From CAYNMC01 sp964398365 (GTDB taxonomy: Bacteria > Patescibacteriota > Microgenomatia > UBA1400 > CAYNMC01): a stretch of DNA of 64,000 nt. The translations under genes were made by a program, and so were the position numbers. Positions 14,520-23,552 of the stretch are shown in pieces. Position 1 is the first letter of the stretch, and each line of letters starts with the position of its first letter. The notes under the pieces are model-generated. The model saw nothing but the letters and a program-made list of their open reading frames with translations, searched no databases and was not told the origin of the DNA. Location of the stretch: the NCBI GenBank assembly GCA_964398365.1, contig CAYNMC010000021.1:1-64000 (forward strand), written 5' to 3'.

Positions 14520-16811
14520 ATGGAGAAAATAATTTTTAAAATAGCCGGCATGAACTGTGCATCGTGTGCGGCGAATATTGAAAACGCTTTAAGAAAAGAG
14601 GCGGGGGTTAAATCTGCCAATGTTAATTTTACGGCGGAAAAACTTTATTTAGAATTTGACCAGAGAGAAATAAGTATTGCTAGAATTCAAAAGATTATTG
14701 AAAAGTTGGGGTATAAGGCAACAGAAGAAACTTTTGAGGAAGAAATGCGCGATCATCACAAAGAAGCAAAGGTGCAAGAAATTCAAAAATTAAAAAAGCG
14801 CTTTATTTTTGCGCTAATTTTCAGTCTACCCATTATTTATATGGTAATGGGTGAAATGGTTGGCTTGCCAATGCCGGCAATTTTTGAGGTATACGGAACA
14901 ATAATTCAGTTTGTTTTAGTTACGGCTGTTATCATTTCTTGTCTTAATATTTGGACTTTTGGTTTTAAAAATTTACTGCGGCTTTCTCCCAATATGGATT
15001 CTCTTATTTTTATTGGCACAGCCGTTGCTTATTTTTATAGTTTAATTATTTCTGTTTTAATGTTTTTGGGAACAAAAATTGAAGCGCATCAATATTTCGA
15101 AAGCGCGGCTCTAATTTTGGTTTTTATTTCTTTGGGTAAATATCTTGAAGCTATCACTAAGGGAAAGACAAGTGAAGCAATTAAAAAACTGATCGGGCTT
15201 CAACCGAAGGAAGCAACGATTATAAGAACCCGCTCATTTCATTCGCAGAACCTTGATTCCTCACTTCGCTCGGAATTAAAAGACAACGAGGAAATAAAAA
15301 TTCCTATTTCTGAAGTAAAAGTCGGGGATGTTATTTTGGTAAGGCCCGGTGAAAAAATTCCTGTGGACGGGATTGTTATTGACGGCTATTCCGGCGTTGA
15401 TGAAAAAGCGATTACCGGAGAAAGTATGCCGATTGAAAAGAAAAAAGGAGACGAAGTAATTGGTGCTACCATTAACAAAACCGGGGTTTTAAGATTTAGG
15501 GCAACGCGGGTTGGCAAGGACACAATGCTGGCCCAAATTATAAAAATCGTTGAAGAGGCGATGGGTTCTAAAGCGCCAATCCAACTTTTGGCAGACAAAG
15601 TTTCTTTTTATTTTGTTCCGTCGGTAATCGGCATTGCTATTTTTGCTTTTGTTGTTTGGCTCTTATTGGGACAGCCACTTTCTTTTACTTTAACGGTTTT
15701 TGTGGCCGTTTTGATTATTGCTTGCCCCTGCGCCTTGGGATTGGCAACACCAACCGCTGTAATGATGGGCACGGGTTTGGCAGCAAAATATGGCATTTTA
15801 ATCAAAAGCGGCAAGGCCTTAGAGATTGCCAGAGATGTAAATGTTGTTATCTTTGACAAAACGGGGACGCTAACTAAAGGAGAACCCAGCGTTACAGACA
15901 TTTTTAAAGTTAAAAACGAGGTTAGCGAAAATTCTATTTTACAAATCGCCGCGTCGGTGGAAAAAAATTCCGAACATCCTTTAGCAAAAGCAATTGTTAA
16001 TAAAGCGAAAGAAGAAAGGGTTAATTTTTCAGAAGTAAAAAATTTTCAAGCCATACCCGGCCACGGTGTTTCGGCTGAGATGGCGGGCAAAAAAATACTT
16101 TTGGGAACAAGAAAACTAATGGCCGATAATCAAATTGACCCAAGTTTAATTGAAGAAAAAATGATCGCCCTAGAAGATCAAGGCAAAACAGCAATGATTT
16201 TAGCGCAAGACAAAGAGGTTGTTGGCATTATTGCCGTGGCTGATACTCTTAAAGATTTTTCAAAAGAAGCAGTTAAGATGCTCCATAAAATGGGAAAGAA
16301 AGTAGCGATAATTACGGGAGATAATAAAAGAGTTGGGCAAGCTATTGTCCAGCAAGTCGGTATAGATAGGGTTTTAGCCGAGGTATTGCCGCAAGAAAAG
16401 TCGGCAGAAATTAAAAAATTACAGAGCGAAGGAAATGTTGTGGCTATGGTTGGTGATGGGATAAATGACGCTCCGGCTTTAGCGCAAGCTGATTTAGGGA
16501 TTGCTTTGGGTTCTGGTACCGATGTAGCAATGGAAACCGGAGAAATAGTTTTAATTAAAGACGATTTAAGAGATGTTGTCACCGCTATTGATTTAAGTAA
16601 ATACACTTTAAATAAAATCAAGCAAAATCTTTTTTGGGCTTTCTTTTATAATGTCATTGGCATTCCCCTTGCTGCTGGTGTTTTCTATCCCTTTACTGGT
16701 TGGCTTTTAAATCCGGCGATTGCCGCTGCGGCAATGGCTTTTTCTTCGGTAAGTGTGGTTTCAAATTCACTTTTAATGAAACAGTATAAATTAAAATTGA
16801 GGAGTTTTTGA
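14520..16811 (+). CDS. copA: Cu+-exporting P1B-type ATPase
   Basis: Pumps Cu(I) out across the membrane. An N-terminal HMA domain has GMNCASC at 10-16; the membrane copper site is C402-P-C404; the phosphorylated aspartate is D446 in DKTGTLTKG; the P1B-specific SEHPLAKAI carries His486; TGDNKRVGQAI and GDGINDAPALAQADLGIA complete the P domain. CPC, plus the C-terminal helices, fits Cu+ rather than Zn/Cd pumps. 763 aa. About 20 residues between positions 237 and 255 have no counterpart in the usual actuator-domain sequence and look like an in-frame repeat insertion. It has its own CsoR-controlled promoter. Confidence 0.95.
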   Translation: MEKIIFKIAGMNCASCAANIENALRKEAGVKSANVNFTAEKLYLEFDQREISIARIQKIIEKLGYKATEETFEEEMRDHHKEAKVQEIQKLKKRFIFALIFSLPIIYMVMGEMVGLPMPAIFEVYGTIIQFVLVTAVIISCLNIWTFGFKNLLRLSPNMDSLIFIGTAVAYFYSLIISVLMFLGTKIEAHQYFESAALILVFISLGKYLEAITKGKTSEAIKKLIGLQPKEATIIRTRSFHSQNLDSSLRSELKDNEEIKIPISEVKVGDVILVRPGEKIPVDGIVIDGYSGVDEKAITGESMPIEKKKGDEVIGATINKTGVLRFRATRVGKDTMLAQIIKIVEEAMGSKAPIQLLADKVSFYFVPSVIGIAIFAFVVWLLLGQPLSFTLTVFVAVLIIACPCALGLATPTAVMMGTGLAAKYGILIKSGKALEIARDVNVVIFDKTGTLTKGEPSVTDIFKVKNEVSENSILQIAASVEKNSEHPLAKAIVNKAKEERVNFSEVKNFQAIPGHGVSAEMAGKKILLGTRKLMADNQIDPSLIEEKMIALEDQGKTAMILAQDKEVVGIIAVADTLKDFSKEAVKMLHKMGKKVAIITGDNKRVGQAIVQQVGIDRVLAEVLPQEKSAEIKKLQSEGNVVAMVGDGINDAPALAQADLGIALGSGTDVAMETGEIVLIKDDLRDVVTAIDLSKYTLNKIKQNLFWAFFYNVIGIPLAAGVFYPFTGWLLNPAIAAAAMAFSSVSVVSNSLLMKQYKLKLRSF
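15228..15284. repeat. Repeat-like in-frame insertion inside copA
   Basis: Codons 237-255 interrupt the normally continuous run from ATIIR to EEIKIPI in the actuator domain. On the reverse strand the DNA consists of two similar purine-rich units, one containing GCGAATGAAATGAGCGG and the other GAGCGAAGTGAGGAAT. The composition differs from the surrounding gene. It resembles the short dispersed repeats that invade coding regions in some AT-rich bacteria; no second copy was found in this window. Confidence 0.45.
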
Positions 16812-16819
16812 AGCCAATT

Positions 16820-17182
16820 TTATTCTGAGCATTTGCTTTCACACTCAGAAAAGCGCAGAGGATCGTTTTCAAAATTCTTTTTACATTCTTCTGTGCATGA
16901 TTTACACTCTTCAAACTTTTGACTTTTTACGAGTTGACATTTTTTATTAATAATTTGACAACTAGCGTATTGACGGCAATTATCACCTGGTTCATACACC
17001 ATGGTGCAAATTTCAGGTATTTTTGGGCCGCAAGTAATATTTAAACCATGACAATTTTCCATGCCACATTTTTCTGAGCTGGAAGAATCTATTTTGGTTG
17101 TTTTATTTAACCACTTTTGAGCTAAAAAAAATGAAATTAAAAGTAAGATTAATAGCGTTAAGTAAAGAAATTTTTGACTCAT
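16820..17182 (-). CDS. Exported or membrane-anchored Cys-rich protein
   Basis: 120 aa with an N-terminal hydrophobic anchor (about residues 4-20, no lipobox cysteine at the right place) and then a hydrophilic part with 13-14 cysteines, spaced as CGMENC, CGPKIPEIC, CRQYASC, CKSCTEECKKN and CESKC. The pattern suggests several disulfides or a metal cluster outside the cytoplasm. It is convergent with copA and separated from it by 8 bases. I do not recognise the family. A periplasmic or extracellular copper-binding role is plausible from the neighbourhood but unproven. Confidence 0.65.
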   Translation of the reverse strand: MSQKFLYLTLLILLLISFFLAQKWLNKTTKIDSSSSEKCGMENCHGLNITCGPKIPEICTMVYEPGDNCRQYASCQIINKKCQLVKSQKFEECKSCTEECKKNFENDPLRFSECESKCSE

Positions 17183-17555
17183 GATTTAACTTTTATAATT
17201 TATTAATCATCATCATTTTATCATTTTCGGCTGAATTAAGGTAGTTAAATTTTTAAATGTTGATTTTTTTGAAAACATTTTAAGTTTCCCCTTTTTATCC
17301 AAAAGATTTATTGATTGTAAGTCTTCGTTCTAGATTATAAGGTTAAAGGCAAGTAAAAATAATCATTATTAATTTCACTTTTTAGTGGCTATTTTGATAA
17401 CAGCCTACAAAATCCTCTTTAGATTTTTGCGAGAGGAAGTAAATTTATTAAAGATAATTCCCTGAATTTTATTAAAAAAAATCTTTTGATTTAGGCAAAA
17501 TTATGTTACAATAATACATCTTTTTTTATTTTTAAACCAGAGGATTTTTATAAAA
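17183..17555. other. Intergenic region with putative promoter
   Basis: About 370 AT-rich bases between two divergent genes, without a convincing ORF. It contains a small hairpin (CCTCT near 17413 pairing with AGAGG near 17433) and an extended -10, TGT followed by TACAAT at 17507-17512, with TTGATT at 17486-17491, probably serving the gene at 17556. Nothing else was identified. Confidence 0.5.
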
Positions 17556-18397
17556 ATGACAAAAGAACAATTTAATGAACTACCCATATTTTCGCCAATT
17601 TCACCATTAAGCGAAGTGTTTTCTTATCCTGGAGGTGAGGGAGTAGTAAAAGCTAACCTCAAACCCTTACAATTAGATTTTCTGAAGGCAGCAAAAAGAC
17701 AAAATAGAGATCCAGCAGAAGCAGAAAAAGCGGCAATGGGGTTGAGAATATATTTCGATCCTTTTAAATTTCATAAAGCTATAATAATTGAATCCTTAAA
17801 AGGAATTGAAAACCCCTTTTCAAGGAAGTTATTAAGATTTATGTTAAGAATTAGCTCGGCTTTAGACGTTGTTACTTCCGGATTAACATTGGGATCAGCT
17901 TATTCTATTAAAAGTAAGGAAGGTTGTGTAGAAGCTATGGGAGTTTTTTTTACCCCAAAACTATCGTAGACGTTGGGGTTCGCCGCGTACCAGCTTCCAA
18001 CCATGAAGCAATGCAAGCAGGTATAAGGAGTATGTTTGAAAAAGTATGGAGACACGAAAGAGCACATTTATTAGAGGGATTACGAGGAGAAGAAGGAGAA
18101 TCTTTAAATCCTAACGAGAAAGGAAACAGTAAACTAAAAAAAGTTGTTAGAATCGCGGCATTACTCGCCGCTCAAGGTTATCTTCTTTCTGAAATAATAA
18201 GAAGAGGAGAGGAAGTGCGTCTAGGTAAGTTTGATGGACTGGGAGAGTCTTTGGTTAATGTTCTTATGATTGTAGTTGGGGGAGAGCTGGTAATACAGCA
18301 AATTTTTAATGGTGAGGAAAATAAAGCAGAATTTCAAGCTGAAACGGGAACTAACCGCGGAGACTTATTTGAATTTGAATTTGAATTTGGAAAATAA
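17556..18397 (+). pseudogene. Frameshifted HExxH-containing membrane protein
   Basis: Two overlapping frames appear to be one gene of about 280 codons. The first runs from ATG 17556 to TAG at 17969. The second continues in the -1 frame to 18397 and carries a HERAH motif (at about 18053) of zinc-peptidase type, followed by hydrophobic segments (AALLAAQGYLLSEII, LVNVLMIVVGGELVI). The switch lies in a run of eight T at 17944-17951; nine T would restore one frame reading FFYPKTIVDVGV. It may be a sequencing error, a true pseudogene, or programmed slippage. I do not recognise the family; peptidase activity is a suggestion from one motif. Confidence 0.6.
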
Positions 18398-18478
18398 ATT
18401 ATTAACCAATAAATTTTTTCGTTTTAAAAATCTTCTTGTTTTCTTAGATTTAAGGTTGTTTCCCTTAAAAATTCGATC

Positions 18479-18552
18479 TGGTCGGGGTGCCCAGAATCGA
18501 ACTGGGATCGAACGCACCCCATGCGCTCATCATGCCATTAGACCACACCCCG
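18479..18552 (-). tRNA. tRNA-Pro(GGG)
   Basis: On the minus strand the acceptor arms CGGGGTG and CACCCCG pair over 7 bp. The T arm is CCCAG-TTCGATT-CTGGG. The anticodon arm is AGCGC-ATGGGGT-GCGTT, giving U33, anticodon GGG and G37. Discriminator A73 and an encoded CCA follow. The C1-G72 pair and G37 agree with proline. The D arm is weak (one mismatch). Confidence 0.92.
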
Positions 18553-18836
18553 AAGTTTCTTTATTTTAACATGAAGATTGGAATAGATTAATATCAGAAA
18601 ATTTCCGAGCGGCAAGGAAATCAAGATTTTTGGGAGTTTTCTCCTATGCTTTTTTAATTTTGTGAGATCGCTAGAGTTGTTTTTCAAAAAATCTCACCCT
18701 TTAGTAGCTTTTGAGATTTATCAGTTTTTAAACAGTTGAAATCTCCTTTTACTTAATCATCATATTACTCTTGTATTTTAACAAGATTTGTGCTACCAAT
18801 ACATTAAGCAAATTTGCCTGCCCTGAAAGGAAAGTT
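18553..18836. other. Intergenic region upstream of recA
   Basis: About 280 bases between the tRNA and recA. A 7-bp inverted repeat GTGAGAT (18662-18668) / ATCTCAC (18691-18697) could form a hairpin. I looked for a LexA-type palindrome near the recA start and saw none that I would call. Confidence 0.4.
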
Positions 18837-19898
18837 ATGGGAAGACCACCAAAAAATTCCTCGCCAATTAGCGATCAAAAATTAGAAGCAATTAAAGTGG
18901 CCATGGCTCAAATAGAAAAACAATATGGTAAAGGAGCAATTATGAGATTTGGTGATGGTCAAAAAAACTATCAAATTGACGTCATCCCTACTGGTTCGAT
19001 TGCCTTAGACTTAGCTTTGGGAGTTGGAGGTTTACCGCGTGGTCGTATTACAGAAATTTATGGTCCGGAAGCCTCAGGGAAGACGACAATTTGTTTACAT
19101 GTGATGGCCGAGGCGCAAAAAAGAGGTGGAAAGGTGGCTTTTATTGATGCAGAACATGCTTTGGATCCAGTAAGAGCAGAATCAATCGGTCTTAATTTAG
19201 ATGACTTAATTATTTCCCAACCGGATACAGGTGAACAAGCCTTAGAAATTGCCGAGACTTTGATTCGTTCCGGCGCTTTAGATGTTTTATGTGTGGATTC
19301 GGTAGCGGCTTTGGTGCCAAAAGCAGAAATAGAGGGTCAAATGGGAGATTCTATCATTGGTGTTCAGGCAAGACTGATGAGTCAGGCAATGCGCAAGTTA
19401 ACTTCAGCCATTGATCGTTCCAAAACAGTGATGATTTTTACTAATCAGATTCGGATGAAGATTGGTATTATGTTTGGCAATCCGGAAACGACCACCGGCG
19501 GCATGGCTTTAAAGTTTTATTCCTCAGTAAGGCTTGATACCAGGAAGGTTGGTAATATTACTGACGGAGACAAAATTATTGGTTCGAGGCATCGGGTAAA
19601 AGTAGTTAAAAATAAACTGGCACCGCCATTTAGAGTGGCAGAGTTTGATATTATGAATGTGGGTGGCATTTCGCGTTCAGGAGGCTTATTAGATGTGGGT
19701 GTGGAGTTGGGGGTAATCCAAAAGTCTGGAAGTTTTTTCCGATTTGGCGAAGAAATGTTAGGACAAGGAAGAGAAGCAGTGAAAAACCTTTTAGAAGAAA
19801 ATAAAAAACTGGCAAGTCAGATTGAAACAGAGATTTGGCAGGCGGTTAAAAAACAGGAAAAAATTCCTGTTGAAGTAGGCGAACACAAGGAAGAGTAA
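18837..19898 (+). CDS. recA: Recombinase RecA
   Basis: DNA-strand-exchange ATPase for homologous recombination. Walker A is in IYGPEASGKTT, LCVDSVAALVPKAEIEGQMGD is the Walker B/L1 region, and NQIRMKIGIMFGNPETTTGG is the L2 DNA-binding loop. I start at ATG 18837 (MGRPPK), which has a GAAAGGA Shine-Dalgarno; the longer reading from 18771 adds 22 residues unlike RecA. 353 aa, no intein. recX follows 33 bases downstream. Confidence 0.97.
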   Translation: MGRPPKNSSPISDQKLEAIKVAMAQIEKQYGKGAIMRFGDGQKNYQIDVIPTGSIALDLALGVGGLPRGRITEIYGPEASGKTTICLHVMAEAQKRGGKVAFIDAEHALDPVRAESIGLNLDDLIISQPDTGEQALEIAETLIRSGALDVLCVDSVAALVPKAEIEGQMGDSIIGVQARLMSQAMRKLTSAIDRSKTVMIFTNQIRMKIGIMFGNPETTTGGMALKFYSSVRLDTRKVGNITDGDKIIGSRHRVKVVKNKLAPPFRVAEFDIMNVGGISRSGGLLDVGVELGVIQKSGSFFRFGEEMLGQGREAVKNLLEENKKLASQIETEIWQAVKKQEKIPVEVGEHKEE

Positions 19899-19931
19899 AG
19901 TGAGATTGTTAGCTTGTTAAATGGTAGCTAG

Positions 19932-20375
19932 TTGGTGAGTAACGAAAAATATTATCAAAAAGCTCTTCGCTTTCTTTCTTTTCGTCCTCGGAGCGAAAAA
20001 GAAATATTCAAATATTTAAATAAGAAGTTAAAAGACCGCCATCAAGTAGCGCAGATTATCACTCGTTTAAAGAATGAAAATTTGATCAATGATGAAGAAT
20101 TTGTTGATTGGTGGCTGGAGCAGCGGTTTAGTTTTAATCCGAAAAGCAAGAAGGTGTTACGTTTGGAATTATTACAAAAAGGAATTGCTAAAAATTTAAT
20201 TGAAGAGAAATTGGCAAGCATTAGTCAACATCAGATTCAGACAGCCATTCAAACCCTGATTGCTAAAAAGGCCAAATTATACCCACCCCAAAAATTGATT
20301 AATTATCTTACAGCTCGAGGCTTTGAATACGATTTAGTAAAAAATTTAGTTGACGAATTGGCCCAAAAACGATAA
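19932..20375 (+). CDS. recX: Regulatory protein RecX
   Basis: Small helical modulator of RecA filaments. Three-helix repeats are visible (ALRFLSFRPRSEKEIFKYLNKKL; LINDEEFVDWWLEQR; then a C-terminal repeat ending in ARGFEYDLVKNLVDEL). 147 aa. The start is TTG at 19932 or GTG at 19935; no ATG is in a suitable place. Its position directly behind recA is the classic arrangement. Confidence 0.85.
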   Translation: MVSNEKYYQKALRFLSFRPRSEKEIFKYLNKKLKDRHQVAQIITRLKNENLINDEEFVDWWLEQRFSFNPKSKKVLRLELLQKGIAKNLIEEKLASISQHQIQTAIQTLIAKKAKLYPPQKLINYLTARGFEYDLVKNLVDELAQKR

Positions 20376-20520
20376 AATTAAACATTAAGAAGTGATAATC
20401 GGTAAGCTAAATAATTTTTAAAAAAACAATGATTATCGATTTTTACCAATTAAAAAAATTTCTCGTCTTCCTAGAGGATAAGTAAAGTTTACCTTTGTCG
20501 CTTCTTTATTGGAGGTAAAA

Positions 20521-22026
20521 ATGTCCTTCTTCATGCGTTTAACAGGCCTTTGGCGAAAAGAGGGCCGTAAGACTGTTACCCTAAGGGAAGTAAGTAAGAA
20601 GACTTCCCTAAAACCATTTATTTCCGAAAAATTAATTTTTGAGGCCAATGCTAGGGCCAAAGAAATAATTCTTGAAGCTAAAGAAGAGGCTTTAAAGATA
20701 AAAAATCAAGCAGAAGAGCTTCTGGAAAGTAACAGAATAAAGACCCAGCAAATCCAACAGCAATTACTGCAAAAAAGCACCGAGATTGATCGTAAGCTTG
20801 GAATTTTGGAAGAGAAAACTAGAAATTTAAACAAAAGAGAACAAATCTTAGAAAGGAAAGAAGAAGAAATTGAAAGGATTAAAAAACAGCAACTAGATCG
20901 TTTGGAGAAGATTTCTTTACTTAAAAAAGAAGAAGCAAGAAAATTAATTTTGGATGCTTGGGAGAAAAAAATTAGTACCGAGATAGGGCAGCGTATTAAA
21001 GAAGCAGAAGAAGAAGCGAAACAAATTGCTGATAATAAGGCACGGGAAATTCTGGTGGAGGCAATGCAACGGGGAGCAACCGATTATGTTCCTGAATATA
21101 CCGTTTCTGTGGTGAAATTACCCGACGAGGAGATGAAAGGAAGAATTATTGGTCGGGAGGGTCGTAATATCCGCACCTTTGAAAAGGTTACGGGTGTCGA
21201 TACGGACTTGGACGAAGAAGGAGTAATTCGTCTTTCGAGTTTTGATTCTATCAGAAGAGAGATTGCCCGTGTGGCCTTAGAAAGATTAATTGCCGATGGT
21301 AGGATTCAGCCGGTAAGAATTGAAGAAATTGTTGAGAAGACAAAAAAAGATCTTGACAGAATTATTCGTCAGTCTGGTGAGGAGCTTTGTCATCGTTTAA
21401 AAGTTTATAATTTACCCAGAGAAGTGATTGACATGTTAGGTAGATTTCGTTATCGTTTTTCTTATGGTCAAAATATGATTTCTCATACTTTAGAAGAAAC
21501 GAAAATTGGGGTAGCCTTGGCTTATGAAATTGGGGCCAATACCAATATTGTTCGTCTGGGTTGCTTATTACATGATATTGGGAAAGTAATTACCGAAGAA
21601 GAAGGTAGTCATGTTAAAATTGGTGCTGATTTTTTAAGAAAACATAATATTCCCCAGCCGGTTTTAGATTGTGTTTTACAGCATCATGGCGATGAAGAAT
21701 TTAGTTCTATTGAATCGGTTTTGGTTTATATTGCTGATGCTATTTCTAGTAGTCGACCAGGGGCCCGCTATGAAGATTATGAAGAATATATTGCGCGTCT
21801 AAAAAATTTGGAATCATTAGCTTTGAGTTTTGAAGGAGTGGAACAGGCTTATGCTTTACAGGCAGGCAGGGAAATTAGGGTTATTGTTAATCCTAAGGAA
21901 AAAAATGATAATGAAATGATGAAATTAGCCGCCGATCTTAAAGAGAAAATTAAAAAAGAAACCAATGTTCCTGGTCAAGTAAAAATTACCGTGATTAGAG
22001 AAACGAGAGCCACAGAGGTGGTTTAA
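20521..22026 (+). CDS. rny: Ribonuclease Y
   Basis: Endoribonuclease for mRNA turnover. A long coiled coil (about residues 35-170) is followed by a KH domain (MKGRIIGREGRNIRTFEKVTGVDTDLDEE) and an HD domain with LLHDIGKVITEE and LQHHGDEE. 501 aa from ATG 20521, which has a perfect GGAGGT. The usual N-terminal membrane helix is not visible: the first 30 residues (MSFFMRLTGLWRKEGRK) are short and basic, so the enzyme may be cytosolic or only peripherally attached. The HU gene follows by 26 bases. Confidence 0.93.
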   Translation: MSFFMRLTGLWRKEGRKTVTLREVSKKTSLKPFISEKLIFEANARAKEIILEAKEEALKIKNQAEELLESNRIKTQQIQQQLLQKSTEIDRKLGILEEKTRNLNKREQILERKEEEIERIKKQQLDRLEKISLLKKEEARKLILDAWEKKISTEIGQRIKEAEEEAKQIADNKAREILVEAMQRGATDYVPEYTVSVVKLPDEEMKGRIIGREGRNIRTFEKVTGVDTDLDEEGVIRLSSFDSIRREIARVALERLIADGRIQPVRIEEIVEKTKKDLDRIIRQSGEELCHRLKVYNLPREVIDMLGRFRYRFSYGQNMISHTLEETKIGVALAYEIGANTNIVRLGCLLHDIGKVITEEEGSHVKIGADFLRKHNIPQPVLDCVLQHHGDEEFSSIESVLVYIADAISSSRPGARYEDYEEYIARLKNLESLALSFEGVEQAYALQAGREIRVIVNPKEKNDNEMMKLAADLKEKIKKETNVPGQVKITVIRETRATEVV

Positions 22027-22052
22027 AAAACCGCGAAAGGAGGTGAAGTTAA

Positions 22053-22328
22053 ATGAAAAAATCAGAATTAATTGAGATTATTGCTAAAAAGGCCCATTTA
22101 ACCAAAAAGGCTGCTAAGGAAGCCATTGAGACGATTTTAAAAGAAGTTGCCAAAACGTTAATTAAAGGTGAAAAAGTGGTTCTTTCTGGTTTTGGTACTT
22201 TTAAGGTAAAGAAAGTAGAAGATAAAAAGGGGAGGAAAAGCGTTAATGATCCTACTCCAATAGTTCACCGTTCTCATAAAGTCGTGAGATTTATTGTAGC
22301 GAAAGGCTTAAAAAGGGCTGTGAGATAA
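22053..22328 (+). CDS. hup: HU-family DNA-binding protein
   Basis: Histone-like DNA-bending protein, 91 aa. MKKSELIEIIAKKAHLTKKAAKEAI is the helical dimer part, VVLSGFGTFKVKK the conserved beta motif, and the arm is KKGRKSVNDPTPIVHRSHKVVRF, in which the usual RNPxTG is replaced by NDPTP. AAAGGAGGTG lies at ideal distance. A hairpin terminator follows. Confidence 0.93.
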   Translation: MKKSELIEIIAKKAHLTKKAAKEAIETILKEVAKTLIKGEKVVLSGFGTFKVKKVEDKKGRKSVNDPTPIVHRSHKVVRFIVAKGLKRAVR

Positions 22329-22352
22329 TTTTCCTTTATGAATAAAAACTTT

Positions 22353-22384
22353 AAAATATCGGCTGTTTTTCAGCTGATTATTTT
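22353..22384 (+). terminator. Rho-independent terminator after HU
   Basis: Stem TCGGCTG (22359-22365) / CAGCTGA (22371-22377) with a T5 loop and one G-U pair, flanked by A-rich and T-rich sides (AAAATA upstream, TTATTTT downstream). Confidence 0.65.
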
Positions 22385-22490
22385 GGTAACTCTCCAATGA
22401 TGATTTTTTGTTTTACTAAAATGGGTTTTAGCTAAGCATTTTAATGATTAATTCTTTATTTCTCTTTTCAGATTTATCATTAAAATTATT

Positions 22491-22500
22491 ATGTTATTAT
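22491..22500 (+). promoter_or_regulatory. Extended -10 of the ABC ATPase gene
   Basis: TGT followed by TATTAT (22495-22500) ends 6 bases before the ATG at 22507. There is no Shine-Dalgarno, consistent with leaderless translation. Confidence 0.55.
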
Positions 22501-22506
22501 TAGTTT

Positions 22507-23490
22507 ATGGCAGTGATTGAAGTTAAAAATTTAAAAAAATATTATCGAGTTCATCAAAAAGAACCGGGTTTATTGGGTTCTTTTAAATCTTTGTTTAGAA
22601 GAAAATATCGTGAAGTAAAAGCGGTGTCAGGAATTTCCTTTAAAATTGAAAAAGGAGAACTGGTTGGTTTTATTGGTCCCAATGGTGCAGGCAAGACCAC
22701 GACCTTAAAATGTCTTTCCGGGCTTCTTTATCCCAGCGAAGGAGAAGTTTCAGTTTTAAATTTTAATCCGTGGCAGCGAAAACAAGAATTTTTGCGTCAA
22801 ATATCTTTGGTGATGGGTCAAAAAAACCAACTTTGGTGGGATTTGCCAGCCATAGAGACTTTTTTACTCAATAAAGAAATTTATGAAATTCCCGAAGAGC
22901 AATTTAAAAAAACTTTAGAGAAACTTATTAAATTGTTGGAAGTTGAAGATATAATTAATGTTCAGGTAAGAAAATTGTCTTTGGGTCAGCGAATGAAATG
23001 TGAGCTGATTGCTGCTTTGCTTCACTCACCCACAGTTCTTTTTCTAGATGAACCTACCATTGGTTTAGATGTAGTCATGCAGAAGAAAATTAGAGATTTT
23101 GTTAAAGCCTATAACCGCGAATTTGAAGCCACAATTGTTCTTACTTCACACTATATGGGAGATGTGCGTGAACTTTGCCAAAGAGTGATTATTATTGATA
23201 AGGGAGAAATTGTTTTTGATGGCAAGTTAACAGAAATTATAAATAAGTATGCCGATCATAAATTAATTGAATTAATTTTAAGTAGGGAAGTTAATTTAAG
23301 GCATCTTGCGGAACTGGGTGAAATTAAAAAGTACGAGTTTCCCAAAGTAGTTTTAAAAGTAGAGAAAAAAAAATCAAATACCATCGCTGCAAAACTTTTG
23401 AAATTTTATCCTGTTGAAGACTTAAATATTACCGACACCGCCATTGAAGATATTATTCGTGAGCTTTTTACGGGTAAGAATTATGCTTAA
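22507..23490 (+). CDS. ABC-2 type transporter ATP-binding protein (orphan)
   Basis: Nucleotide-binding subunit of an ABC exporter. GPNGAGKTTTLKCLSG is Walker A, LSLGQRMKCELIAALL the signature, and PTVLFLDEPTIGLD Walker B; TSHYMGD holds the H-loop. The first 45 residues and the C-terminal 90 residues resemble the NatA/DrrA-like subgroup that partners ABC-2 permeases. No permease is adjacent: the next gene is a PMT-type glycosyltransferase. The permease may be elsewhere or lost. Confidence 0.9.
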   Translation: MAVIEVKNLKKYYRVHQKEPGLLGSFKSLFRRKYREVKAVSGISFKIEKGELVGFIGPNGAGKTTTLKCLSGLLYPSEGEVSVLNFNPWQRKQEFLRQISLVMGQKNQLWWDLPAIETFLLNKEIYEIPEEQFKKTLEKLIKLLEVEDIINVQVRKLSLGQRMKCELIAALLHSPTVLFLDEPTIGLDVVMQKKIRDFVKAYNREFEATIVLTSHYMGDVRELCQRVIIIDKGEIVFDGKLTEIINKYADHKLIELILSREVNLRHLAELGEIKKYEFPKVVLKVEKKKSNTIAAKLLKFYPVEDLNITDTAIEDIIRELFTGKNYA

Positions 23491-23552
23491 GCGCTTAAAA
23501 TTTAGCTTAAACTTAAGAAATTTTTCCGTCAAATTTTTTCAAGAAGCAATTA

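Noticed and set aside
16178..16621. A 147-codon minus-strand frame inside copA
   Set aside because: Antisense shadow of the CopA phosphorylation/nucleotide domains, no start signal.
18309..18569. An 86-codon frame on the plus strand across the tRNA
   Set aside because: It runs antisense through tRNA-Pro; the tRNA structure is complete, so the frame is an artefact.
18741..18836. LexA (SOS) box in front of recA
   Set aside because: No convincing palindromic operator of either known LexA type; only generic AT-rich sequence.
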